From Spirochaetales bacterium (GTDB lineage Bacteria > Spirochaetota > Spirochaetia > DSM-27196 > SKKC01), in NCBI GenBank assembly GCA_007126865.1, contig SLAN01000316.1, forward strand, positions 1 to 12,962: a stretch of DNA of 12,962 nt. The letters are read 5' to 3'. The notes under the pieces were generated by a model, which was not told the DNA's origin, did not search any database, and saw nothing but the letters and a program-made list of their open reading frames with translations. Positions 6,755 to 12,962 of this stretch are shown here, one piece after another; within the stretch, counting starts at the first letter, position 1, and each line of letters opens with the position of its first letter. The position numbers and the translations under genes were made by a program.

Positions 6755-7321
6755 ATGATGGGAAAGAGCCGTCGAGAAACGAAGAACTCCGGTCGCCGGG
6801 CTAATCCCGGGCGCCGTGCGACGGCCTCGGGCCGCCGTTCCCCGGAAAGCCGCCGCGCCGCGGTAGCAGTGGGCACGGTCGCGGTTATGGCGCTCGCGCT
6901 GTTGCTCGTGCTCAGCCGCGCGCCGGTGCCGATCACCGAGCTTTTCGGTTCGGTCCCCGACGCGGCCGAGCTGTGTTCGGATGCGGTTGAATGGTCGAGT
7001 GTCGCGGCGAATCCGAACCGCTATCGCGGTGCGGTATTCGCGGTGACGGGCACCGTCGCCTCCGCTGTGTTTGCGAGGCATGTCGACGGCAGGCCGACCT
7101 TCCTGAACATCGGGGCTCCGCACCCGCAGCGGCCACGATTCGAGGCGGTTATCTGGGACGAGCACCGCGGTTCGTTTCTCGATCGATATCCCGGCGGAGT
7201 CGAGGTAATGCTCGAAGGACAGCGCATCTGTGTCGCGGGAATGGTAAACATGCACGATGGTGTGCCACAGATCGAGCTGAGAAGCCCTTCGCAGCTGGAG
7301 ATCATGTCGCCATCGCCGTAG
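6755..7321 (+). CDS. Small membrane-anchored OB-fold protein
   Basis: The proposed protein has 188 residues. Residues 1-34 are strongly basic (RRETK, GRRANPGRR, SGRRSPESRR) and probably cytoplasmic. Residues 35-54 (AAVAVGTVAVMALALLLVLS) form one transmembrane helix. Residues 78-184 look like an OB-fold of the type appended to some secreted nucleases and lipoproteins: VEW-x-x-VAANPNRYRGAVFAVTGTV, FLNIG, FEAVIW, VEVMLEGQRICVAGMV, GVPQIEL, then SQLEIM. By the positive-inside rule the OB domain would be outside the cytoplasmic membrane. What it binds is unknown. No Shine-Dalgarno sequence is evident. ATG 6755 and 6758 are both possible, and the frame stays open back to ATG 6569, giving a Cys/Arg-rich extension I judge non-coding because it overlaps the amidohydrolase leader. 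It is likely monocistronic, with 88 bases before the next gene. Confidence 0.7.
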   Translation: MMGKSRRETKNSGRRANPGRRATASGRRSPESRRAAVAVGTVAVMALALLLVLSRAPVPITELFGSVPDAAELCSDAVEWSSVAANPNRYRGAVFAVTGTVASAVFARHVDGRPTFLNIGAPHPQRPRFEAVIWDEHRGSFLDRYPGGVEVMLEGQRICVAGMVNMHDGVPQIELRSPSQLEIMSPSP

Positions 7322-7371
7322 GTCGTGGTGGGTCGCCACGCTGTACTGCAGTTCGAGGCAGCGCTTCCGTA

Positions 7372-7400
7372 TTGCGTCGCGACGTACCATCACCTATTCT
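7372..7400 (+). promoter_or_regulatory. Predicted promoter of the first MFS gene, possibly giving a leaderless mRNA
   Basis: TTGCGT (7372-7377) and TATTCT (7395-7400) are separated by exactly 17 bases. The -10 box matches consensus at 4 of 6 positions and the -35 at 3 of 6. Transcription would begin around 7407, at most a few bases before the ATG at 7410. That agrees with the absence of any Shine-Dalgarno sequence there. This is hexamer matching only. Confidence 0.38.
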
Positions 7401-7409
7401 CATATATCC

Positions 7410-8687
7410 ATGGGCTATACCAACTGTACTGCGATAGAGCGGTCAGGTCTGCGAAGTGCGCTTCCGGGGCTCGCCGCGATCGTAGTAATGGTCTTCAGCA
7501 TCTTCTTCCCGCGGCTTCTCTTCTCACCGCTGCTCGTGGCAATTCAAGCCGATCTCGAAGTACGTGCTGCCGCAGCGACCCGCATATTTGCGACGATCTA
7601 TGTCGGGTACGCAGTATCGATGCTCTTAAGCGGCTTTCTCGCAACCCGTGTGAAACATCGGCGAATCGTGGCGTTCGCGGCGCTCGGGGCGGGGCTCGGT
7701 ATGCAGGTTGCCGCCTCCGCGCCCTCCCTCCCGGTGCTCCACTTCGGGGTTTTGATCGTCGGCGTGTCCGCCGGTCTCTACGCACCGTCAGGCCTTTCGA
7801 TCGTGTCGGAAATTGTACCCGCGGCCCGGCGTGGGACGGGGTTCGCGATTCACGAGCTCGGTCCGGCCTCGAGCTTCGTTCTCGCACCGGCGTTTGTCGC
7901 TCTTCTGCTGCCGTCGTTCGGATGGCGTGCGCTGGTGTCGGCCACCGGGATCGTCTCGGCGCTGGCCGGTCTCTCGTATCTCGCCGGAGGGAGCGCCGGA
8001 GCGTTCCACGGTGAGGCTCCGCGTCTCGGAAACCTCAAGCTCATTTTTCGGTATCCGCGCTTCTGGCTCATTATCGTTTTCCTGGTGATCGCCGCCTCCG
8101 CAGCGCTCGGGATGTTTGCGGTTCTGCCGACCTTTCTGATCGGCCACCGGGGCATGGACCAACAGGTGGCGAACGGCCTTATCGGGGTGTCCCGGACATG
8201 GGGGCTTCTCATGGTTTTCATCTCCGGTGTGCTCAACGACCGCATCGGGTTCCGGCGCCTGGTCACCGCGGTTTTCGCGATCACCGGAGTTTTCACGATC
8301 CTTCTGACTGTCGCCGACGGAATACTTCTGGCGGTGGCGGTGCTGCTGCAACCGGCGGTGATCAGCGCGTTCTTCCCGGCCGCTATCGCCGCGATGGCGT
8401 CGATCGGGCCACCGCGCACCCGGAACGTAGTAATAAGCCTCGTCGTTCCGATGGCGAGTGTCTTCGGAGCCGGACTGTATCCGGCGGTCGCCGGGTATTT
8501 CGCGGACCTCGGCTTGTTCGACCGTGTTTTTCAGGTAACCGGAGCGGCGCTTCTGCTCGCGATCGTGCTGGTGCCGCGATTCGGTCCGAGCCGGCCGGCC
8601 GGCGAACGCCCGGCTGGGGATCAGGCAGCCGGCGAACGGCCGGCCGGGGAACGACCAGCGGGCGAACAGCCGGCCGGCGAACGGTAG
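7410..8687 (+). CDS. Major facilitator superfamily transporter with C-terminal pentapeptide repeat tail
   Basis: The 425-residue protein is very hydrophobic, with about 12 transmembrane segments between residues 17 and 388. MFS loop signatures occur in both halves: GFLATRVKHRRIV (75-87) and GVLNDRIGFRRLV (273-285). A cytoplasmic central loop (193-215) contains RLGNLKLIFRYPR. The style resembles CynX/NimT-like and oxalate/formate-like permeases, but the substrate is not recognisable. The last 30 residues (396-425) are six tandem copies of a PAGER-type pentapeptide, absent from normal MFS proteins. No ribosome site precedes ATG 7410, and a predicted promoter ends 9 bases upstream, so the mRNA may be leaderless. 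The CapA-type gene follows after 20 bases and is probably co-transcribed, which suggests the two serve the same solute or surface process. Confidence 0.88.
   Translation: MGYTNCTAIERSGLRSALPGLAAIVVMVFSIFFPRLLFSPLLVAIQADLEVRAAAATRIFATIYVGYAVSMLLSGFLATRVKHRRIVAFAALGAGLGMQVAASAPSLPVLHFGVLIVGVSAGLYAPSGLSIVSEIVPAARRGTGFAIHELGPASSFVLAPAFVALLLPSFGWRALVSATGIVSALAGLSYLAGGSAGAFHGEAPRLGNLKLIFRYPRFWLIIVFLVIAASAALGMFAVLPTFLIGHRGMDQQVANGLIGVSRTWGLLMVFISGVLNDRIGFRRLVTAVFAITGVFTILLTVADGILLAVAVLLQPAVISAFFPAAIAAMASIGPPRTRNVVISLVVPMASVFGAGLYPAVAGYFADLGLFDRVFQVTGAALLLAIVLVPRFGPSRPAGERPAGDQAAGERPAGERPAGEQPAGER
8595..8684 (+). repeat. Six tandem 15-bp units encoding PAGER-like pentapeptides
   Basis: Six contiguous 15-base units, close to CCGGCCGGCGAACGG, end exactly at the stop codon of the MFS gene. 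They encode PAGER, PAGDQ, AAGER, PAGER, PAGEQ and PAGER. Units differ mostly at codon third positions plus a few replacements, so the array is not freshly expanded. Because the unit is a multiple of three, copy-number change would alter tail length without shifting the frame. Confidence 0.9.
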
Positions 8688-8707
8688 TCCGTTCCGGAGA
8701 GGTGACC

Positions 8708-9931
8708 GTGCGGCTCTTTCTGTGTGGCGATGTCATGACAGGCCGTGGAATCGATCAGATTCTTCGGCGACCGTCCGAACCGACGATCTATGAACCGGTC
8801 GTACGCGACGCGCGTGACTACGTGGAGCTGGCCGAGCGGGTGCACGGCCCGATCGAGCGTGGAGTCGACGACTCATATGTCTGGGGAGAGGCGCTCGATG
8901 TCTTGAGCGATTACGGCTGCGATCTCTGCGTCATGAATCTGGAAACGAGCGTAACCCGGAGTGCGCGGGCGTGGCCGGAGAAAGGCATCCATTACCGGAT
9001 GCACCCGGCGAATGCACGAATGCTGCGTCTTCCTGCGGAAAGTGCGTCCCGAAGTGGACGCCCGGCGCGTGCGATCTGCTACACGGTCGCGAATAACCAT
9101 GTCATGGATTTCGGACGAGCCGGGCTCCTGGAAACACTCGAGGCGCTTGACGACGCCGGCTGCGGTCGTTGCGGTGCGGGCAGCGGCGGGGAGGAAGCCG
9201 GCGCGCCGTATCGGGCGGAGCTCGTGGTCGATGGCGCCGATCCATGCTCACATGTACGCCGAGGTGCGGTCGCCGTCTTCGGTGTCGGAATCGGCGACAG
9301 CGGAATACCGCCGGAGTGGGCTGCCACGCGTCGTGCGGTGTCATCGCCAACGGAGCACGCGCGTGGGCGTTACGCACCCGATTCCGGAGAATCGAACGCC
9401 GGCGTTCACCTGATCGACCGACTCGGTCGTTCCGCCATCGAGCGCGAGACTGCGCGTATCGCAGGGCTGCGACGGGAAGGAGAGATCGCGGTCGTCTCGG
9501 TGCACTGGGGCGGCAACTGGGGGTGGAACGTACCGCAGGCGCACCGTGCATTCGCTCATGCGCTGATCGATCGCGCAGGTGTTTCCATCGTCCATGGACA
9601 CTCTTCCCACCATGTGAAGTGCTTCGAGGTGTATCACGGCGGGCTGATACTCTACGGGTGCGGAGACTTCATCACCGATTACGAGGGTATTCCGGGGCAC
9701 GACGCCTATCGGCCCGACCTCTCGCTCATGTATTTCGCCGACATCGATTCCGCCGACCGATCGTTGCGTGCGTTGCGCATGGTGCCGATGCAAACGGTGC
9801 GATTTTCGCTTCGTCGCGCCGGAGACTCCGATTGCGACTGGCTGGCGCGTGTGTTGAATCGTGACGGTGCACCGTTCGCAACGCAAGTGGAGGCGCGCGA
9901 CGGTGAGATACGCTGGACAAATCCCGTTTGA
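8708..9931 (+). CDS. CapA-type protein (poly-gamma-glutamate capsule family, metallophosphatase fold)
   Basis: The 407-residue protein shows the CapA-domain motif series: LFLCGDVMTGRG (3-14, Asp8), VMNLETSVT (75-83, Asn77, Glu79), TVANNHVMDFGRAGLLETL (126-144), VVSVHWGGNWGW (262-273, His266), and IVHGHSSHHVKCFEVY (294-309) followed by GGLILYGCGDFI (311-322). These are the metal-ligand positions of calcineurin-like phosphoesterases. CapA/PgsA proteins are usually membrane-anchored outside the cell and work with CapB and CapC. Here there is no N-terminal membrane segment or signal peptide and no capB/capC nearby, so a cytoplasmic phosphoesterase or hydrolase role is more likely than capsule synthesis. 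GTG at 8708 is chosen for GGAG eight bases upstream (8696-8699); another in-frame GTG at 8702 is too close to it. It is the second gene after the MFS transporter. Confidence 0.87.
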   Translation: MRLFLCGDVMTGRGIDQILRRPSEPTIYEPVVRDARDYVELAERVHGPIERGVDDSYVWGEALDVLSDYGCDLCVMNLETSVTRSARAWPEKGIHYRMHPANARMLRLPAESASRSGRPARAICYTVANNHVMDFGRAGLLETLEALDDAGCGRCGAGSGGEEAGAPYRAELVVDGADPCSHVRRGAVAVFGVGIGDSGIPPEWAATRRAVSSPTEHARGRYAPDSGESNAGVHLIDRLGRSAIERETARIAGLRREGEIAVVSVHWGGNWGWNVPQAHRAFAHALIDRAGVSIVHGHSSHHVKCFEVYHGGLILYGCGDFITDYEGIPGHDAYRPDLSLMYFADIDSADRSLRALRMVPMQTVRFSLRRAGDSDCDWLARVLNRDGAPFATQVEARDGEIRWTNPV

Positions 9932-9952
9932 CCCACGGTGCCCACGGTACGG

Positions 9953-11263
9953 TCAGGAACGATCGAGCGTGTGGTAGATGTTTCGCGCGTTCGATTCGGT
10001 AATGAACAGTGTACCGACAAAGGCGATCACCGATCCGCCTATACAGGCGACGAACACATACCGGTAGATATCCGACAACGCAGCGCCGGAGGCGGCGGAG
10101 TCGAGTATCGCGCCCATTGCCAGCGGAATGAGTGCCGCTCCGACAAATCCCCCGACATTCGCGATCGATGTCGAGATGCCGGAAAGCGACGGATGATTGA
10201 CGTCCTTCGCACTCGCCGGCGTATTCATCGATATTCCCGAGCAGAACCCGAGCAACAGGAAGAGCATGTAGAGTGCGCCGGTCGGAGTTTCCGCGTCGAG
10301 GAGTGTGACGAAGGCGAGCCACGCGACGACTCCGGTGCCGCCCATGACCAGCATCGGCAGGCGGCGGCGCCGAAGGTGGTCGGAGATCCGCGTACAGAAG
10401 ATCCCGCCGGCGGTAATACCGACGACCGAGGAGATCAGCAGGTTCGACGCGGTCGTCTCGTCGACACCGAGTACGTGGATCGCATATGCCTGTCCCCATG
10501 TTCCCGATAACGCGATAAAGGCGCCGTAGGCGCCGAAGAAGACTATGAACGGCGGCCAGCTGCGCCAATTCGCGAGCGCCCGGAGAAGGCCGCTCCATAT
10601 GCCCGGTAGCTGGTCGGCGGGTTGCGGCGATTCGGCCGCGACTGCGTTGGATCCGGATGCGGTCGGCGGCGCATGGCCGGCCGGATGTGCGTCACCGATC
10701 AGCGTCCAGACGATCAGTGCGAGAATCGCCGTGAACGCGCCGACGGCAATGAAGGTCGATCGCCACCCGTAACTGTATATGGCCATGTACAACGGAGTCT
10801 GGGCGAATACGCCGCCGAGCGTACCGAGCCCGGCGGTGACGCCGGTCATGCTCGCGAAGCTTCCCTCCGGGAAGCGCAGCGCCACCGCCTTCATAATCGC
10901 CATGAACAGCACCGATACTCCGACTCCGATGACGAGCCGCGAGAAGAAGAGTGCGGTCGCGCCGCCGGAGAGTCCGAACGCGACCGAGCCGAGAGCGGCG
11001 ACGGTTGTCCCCGCGGTAACGGTCCGGCGCGGCCCGATCGAGTCGGCAAGCACGCCGGCCGGTATCTGGAGTATCGCGTAGGAGTAGAAGTATGCCGCGC
11101 CTATATTCGCGAACGCCGCCGAGGGAAGCGCAAACTCGATAACCAGCGCCTCGCGCGCCACACCCATCGCCAGACGATGGAAGTTCGCGACGAGATATGG
11201 AAGAAATAGAATGCCCCAGACCAGCCAGCGTGCTTCAACGCGCAGCGTCGGCGAACGGTTCAT
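9953..11263 (-). CDS. Major facilitator superfamily transporter
   Basis: The 436-residue protein has about 12 hydrophobic segments. After a short N terminus come WLVWGILFLPYLVANFHRLA (13-32), the first-half loop signature GVLADSIGPRRTV (70-82), and a hydrophilic central loop (about 190-235) rich in Ala, Pro and Gln. The second half repeats the pattern with TRISDHLRRRRLP. FHRLAMGVAREAL near TM1 resembles permeases annotated as sugar-phosphate/anion or hexuronate-like, but the substrate is not readable. ATG 11263 is used; GGAGG (11280-11284 on the complement) is 16 bases upstream, rather far, and only a weak GAAG is near. It is convergent with the CapA gene (21 bases between stops) and divergent from the SDR gene, with which it shares a promoter region. 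It is a plausible importer for the substrate of the SDR and isomerase enzymes. Confidence 0.88.
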   Translation of the reverse strand: MNRSPTLRVEARWLVWGILFLPYLVANFHRLAMGVAREALVIEFALPSAAFANIGAAYFYSYAILQIPAGVLADSIGPRRTVTAGTTVAALGSVAFGLSGGATALFFSRLVIGVGVSVLFMAIMKAVALRFPEGSFASMTGVTAGLGTLGGVFAQTPLYMAIYSYGWRSTFIAVGAFTAILALIVWTLIGDAHPAGHAPPTASGSNAVAAESPQPADQLPGIWSGLLRALANWRSWPPFIVFFGAYGAFIALSGTWGQAYAIHVLGVDETTASNLLISSVVGITAGGIFCTRISDHLRRRRLPMLVMGGTGVVAWLAFVTLLDAETPTGALYMLFLLLGFCSGISMNTPASAKDVNHPSLSGISTSIANVGGFVGAALIPLAMGAILDSAASGAALSDIYRYVFVACIGGSVIAFVGTLFITESNARNIYHTLDRS

Positions 11264-11317
11264 GCTTCGGATATGTCGGCCTCCGGATATGTGTAATGGT
11301 GTTGCACGCAAAAACGG

Positions 11318-11346
11318 AGCGTACTGCATTCGGAAAAGCTTGACAA
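11318..11346 (-). promoter_or_regulatory. Predicted promoter of the second MFS gene
   Basis: On the - strand TTGTCA (11341-11346, 5/6 match) is followed after 17 bases by TACGCT (11318-11323, 3/6 match). The predicted start near 11311 leaves a leader of about 48 bases before ATG 11263. The -35 box overlaps that of the opposite promoter. Confidence 0.4.
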
Positions 11347-11368
11347 CGCAGGAGACCGGGGATACGCT
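11340..11368 (+). promoter_or_regulatory. Predicted promoter of the SDR and isomerase genes
   Basis: A perfect TTGACA (11340-11345) is followed after 17 bases by TACGCT (11363-11368, 3/6 match). The predicted start near 11375 gives a leader of about 76 bases holding two operator-like motifs and AAGGAG (11435-11440). TATTAT at 11375-11380 is a better -10 by sequence but has a poor -35 partner. Confidence 0.45.
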
Positions 11369-11450
11369 GGCAGATATTATTGCATGCAAAGCGTTATGAA
11401 CGGAACCGCGATGACGTCGCACGCAATGACGAATAAGGAGCCGAGAGTCG

Positions 11451-12383
11451 ATGGCGAACGTGGAATCGGAGACACCGATGTCCGGATCCGGTAACGGCAG
11501 GAAGGGGCGAAACGAGCCGCAACCGCCGGTCGTTCTGGTTACAGGAGCAAGTCGAGGTATCGGTCGCGGCATTGCGTTGAGCCTCGCCGAAGAGGGGTAT
11601 TCGGTCGCGATCAACTACGCCGGGAATCGTGCGGCCGCCGAGGAGACGAAGTCCGAGTGTGAGCGGCTGGCGGCCGGTGGCAGCGTGAGTTCTGGTTCGG
11701 ATGCCGGTGGCGGCGCGGAGTCGGGCGTGAGCGGCGGCGGCGAGGGAGCGGCCGCCGCTCCCCGCTTTGAGATTTTCCAGGCGAACGTCGGTGAGCGGGC
11801 AGAGCGAGAGCGGATGGTCGAGGAGGTCTTCGATTCATTCGGCCGCATAGACGCCCTTGTCAACAACGCCGGCATCGGGCCGCGGGAACGGCTCGACATA
11901 CTCGAGGCGACCGAGGAATCGTTCGAAGAGGTCATGCGGGTGAATCTGCAGGGCCCGTACTTTCTCACGCAGTCCATCGTTCGCCGATGGCAAGCCGGTG
12001 AAGCCGGTGAGAGCCTCCTGCCGGCCGGATTTAAGGTCGTCTTCGTCTCATCGATCTCCGCACACACCGTTTCATTCAACCGTGGCGAATACTGCGTCTC
12101 GAAAGCCGGTATGGCGATGGCGACTCAGCTGTGGGCCGGCCGGCTTGCCGACGAGGGAGTGCAGGTTTTCGAGGTGCGCCCCGGCATCATGAAGACCGAT
12201 CTTACGAGCAAGGTACGCGATAAGTACGACAAACTGATCTCCGAAGGTCTCGTGCCGCAGCGGCGCTGGGGCACGCCGGACGATATGGGCAAGTCGGTGC
12301 GGGCGCTGATCCGCGGAGACTTTCCCTTTTCAACCGGCGCGGTAATCGATGTCGACGGCGGGTTTCAGATCAGCCGCCTGTGA
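11451..12383 (+). CDS. Short-chain dehydrogenase/reductase with a Gly/Ser/Ala-rich insertion
   Basis: The 310-residue protein is a classical SDR: TGASRGIG (31-38, dinucleotide binding), NNAG (138-141), catalytic Asn165, Ser201, Tyr214 and Lys218 (YCVSK), then RPGIMKTD (243-250) and the terminal TGAVIDVDGGF. INYAGNR (55-60 region) after the second strand lacks an acidic residue at the strand end, which leans towards NADP(H). It is close to proteins labelled 3-ketoacyl-ACP reductase that sit in sugar clusters, so a sugar or polyol oxidoreductase is more likely than fatty-acid synthesis here. The protein is about 50-60 residues longer than usual because of a 25-residue N-terminal extension and a low-complexity insertion at about 75-104. 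AAGGAG is 10 bases before ATG 11451. The isomerase gene follows after 16 bases. Confidence 0.9.
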   Translation: MANVESETPMSGSGNGRKGRNEPQPPVVLVTGASRGIGRGIALSLAEEGYSVAINYAGNRAAAEETKSECERLAAGGSVSSGSDAGGGAESGVSGGGEGAAAAPRFEIFQANVGERAERERMVEEVFDSFGRIDALVNNAGIGPRERLDILEATEESFEEVMRVNLQGPYFLTQSIVRRWQAGEAGESLLPAGFKVVFVSSISAHTVSFNRGEYCVSKAGMAMATQLWAGRLADEGVQVFEVRPGIMKTDLTSKVRDKYDKLISEGLVPQRRWGTPDDMGKSVRALIRGDFPFSTGAVIDVDGGFQISRL

Positions 12384-12399
12384 GATAAGGAGTGGAGTG

Positions 12400-12962
12400 A
12401 TGGATGAGCTCTCGCGTATGTGCATTCATACCGTGACGACCAAGCCGTGGGATATCGAAACGTCGATCGACGAATACGCACGCGCCGGCGCCGGCGGAAT
12501 CACCGTCTGGCGCGATGCGCTGCAGGGTCGCAGTATCGCCGATGTACGACGGAGGGTCGCCGACGCCGGTCTGTCGATCGTATCGACCTGTCGCGGCGGA
12601 TTCTTCCCGTCGGTCGAGCCATCGAAGCGTCAAGCGGCGCTCGCGGAGAACCGCGAGGTGATCGCAGAGGCGGCCGAGCTCGGTGCGCCGCTTGTGGTGC
12701 TCGTTTGCGGGGCCGATCCGAAGCAGTCGCTCGACGATTCGCGAGCGCAGATTGTGGATGCGATCGCCGAGCTTGCACCGGAAGCCGAACGGGCGGGTGT
12801 AAAGCTTGCGATCGAGCCGCTGCACCCGATGTACGCGGATGCGAAGTCCGCCATTAACACCATGAAATCGGCGAACGACGCCGCCGAGCGCATCGGATCG
12901 AGCGCTGTCGGCGTTGCCGTGGACGTATATCACATTTGGTGGGACCCTGACCTCGAGAAGGA
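12400..12962 (+). CDS. Xylose isomerase-like TIM-barrel protein (sugar phosphate isomerase/epimerase family), cut by window end
   Basis: The frame is open from ATG 12400 to the end of the window, giving 187 residues with no stop. AAGGAG (12387-12392) lies seven bases upstream of the ATG. Residues 8-36 form the first barrel strand region (CIHTVTTKPWDIE, then AGAGGITVWRD). GLSIVSTCRGGFFP (57-70) and LGAPLVVLVCGADP (94-107) are later strands. VKLAIEPLHPMYADAKSAIN (134-153) carries Glu139 and VGVAVDVYHIWWDP (170-183) carries Asp175 and His178, the expected divalent-metal ligands of the AP-endonuclease-2/hydroxypyruvate-isomerase fold. It would isomerise or epimerise a sugar or sugar-acid derivative made or used by the SDR encoded 16 bases upstream. 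About a third of the protein is missing at the right edge. Confidence 0.88.
   Translation, partial: MDELSRMCIHTVTTKPWDIETSIDEYARAGAGGITVWRDALQGRSIADVRRRVADAGLSIVSTCRGGFFPSVEPSKRQAALAENREVIAEAAELGAPLVVLVCGADPKQSLDDSRAQIVDAIAELAPEAERAGVKLAIEPLHPMYADAKSAINTMKSANDAAERIGSSAVGVAVDVYHIWWDPDLEK

Larger units (their letters stand above)
11302..11426. promoter_or_regulatory. Three TTGCAYGCAA-like operator candidates between the divergent MFS and SDR genes
   Basis: TTGCACGCAA (11302-11311), TTGCATGCAA (11380-11389, a perfect palindrome) and TCGCACGCAA (11417-11426) are near-identical. The first begins about where the leftward transcript is predicted to start. The second is about 11 bases past the rightward -10 box. 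The third is in the rightward leader. Such near-palindromes suit a dimeric LacI- or GntR-type regulator acting as a roadblock. The cognate regulator is not identified in the window. Confidence 0.45.

Noticed and set aside
8198..8707. Long N-terminal extension of the CapA-type gene into the MFS gene
   Set aside because: That frame is the shadow of MFS transmembrane coding and of the 15-bp repeats; GGAG and GTG 8708 give the normal CapA N terminus.
9932..9948. Direct repeat CCCACGGT twice between the convergent CapA and MFS genes
   Set aside because: Two 8-base copies in a 21-base gap are within chance; no hairpin or known site is formed.
1..12962. Mobile element, CRISPR array, tRNA or capsule locus
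   Set aside because: No transposase or integrase motifs, no regularly spaced repeats, no tRNA-like cloverleaf recognised, and no capB/capC partners beside the CapA-type gene.

Overview
The window is a GC-rich (about 60% by eye), densely coded stretch of bacterial chromosome. Shine-Dalgarno sequences are strong (AAGGAG, AGGAGG) and GTG/TTG starts are frequent. No rRNA, tRNA, CRISPR array, transposase or phage gene is visible. The organism cannot be named from this sequence. A heterotrophic, sugar-using bacterium with sigma-70-type promoters fits; a spirochaete is only a guess from the style of the regulator and carbohydrate genes.

Region 1 (1-4897, + strand) is a tight four-gene operon. It holds a composite DeoR-type regulator, a cytoplasmic GH32 beta-fructosidase, a PLP-dependent D-serine dehydratase/D-threonine aldolase-like enzyme, and a RidA-type enamine/imine deaminase that overlaps it. 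The leader (about 50-110) carries five TTTCG/CGAAA elements and two perfect hairpins, a plausible autoregulatory operator. The regulator is the most unusual protein here. It has a DeoR helix-turn-helix, then a piece resembling the LacI/periplasmic-binding sensor fold, then a complete DeoR effector domain. The operon would couple hydrolysis of an imported fructoside to elimination or cleavage of a D-hydroxyamino acid, with RidA clearing the reactive product.

Region 2 (4936-7321) has a convergent YtcJ-type amidohydrolase on the - strand. Divergent to it is a small membrane-anchored OB-fold protein. An 18-bp perfect palindrome lies between them.

Region 3 (7372-9931, + strand) is a two-gene unit: an MFS transporter with a six-copy PAGER-like pentapeptide tail and a possibly leaderless start, and a CapA-type metallophosphatase-fold protein with no export signal.

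Region 4 (9953-12962) has a second MFS transporter on the - strand. Divergent to it are an SDR oxidoreductase with a Gly/Ser/Ala-rich insertion and a TIM-barrel sugar isomerase/epimerase-like protein cut by the window end. The intergenic region has two back-to-back promoters with overlapping -35 boxes. Three copies of a TTGCAYGCAA-like motif sit around them, two just downstream of the predicted transcription starts. This looks like a jointly controlled uptake and catabolism module for an unknown sugar or sugar acid.

All functions are read from motifs and remembered family patterns; no database search was made.
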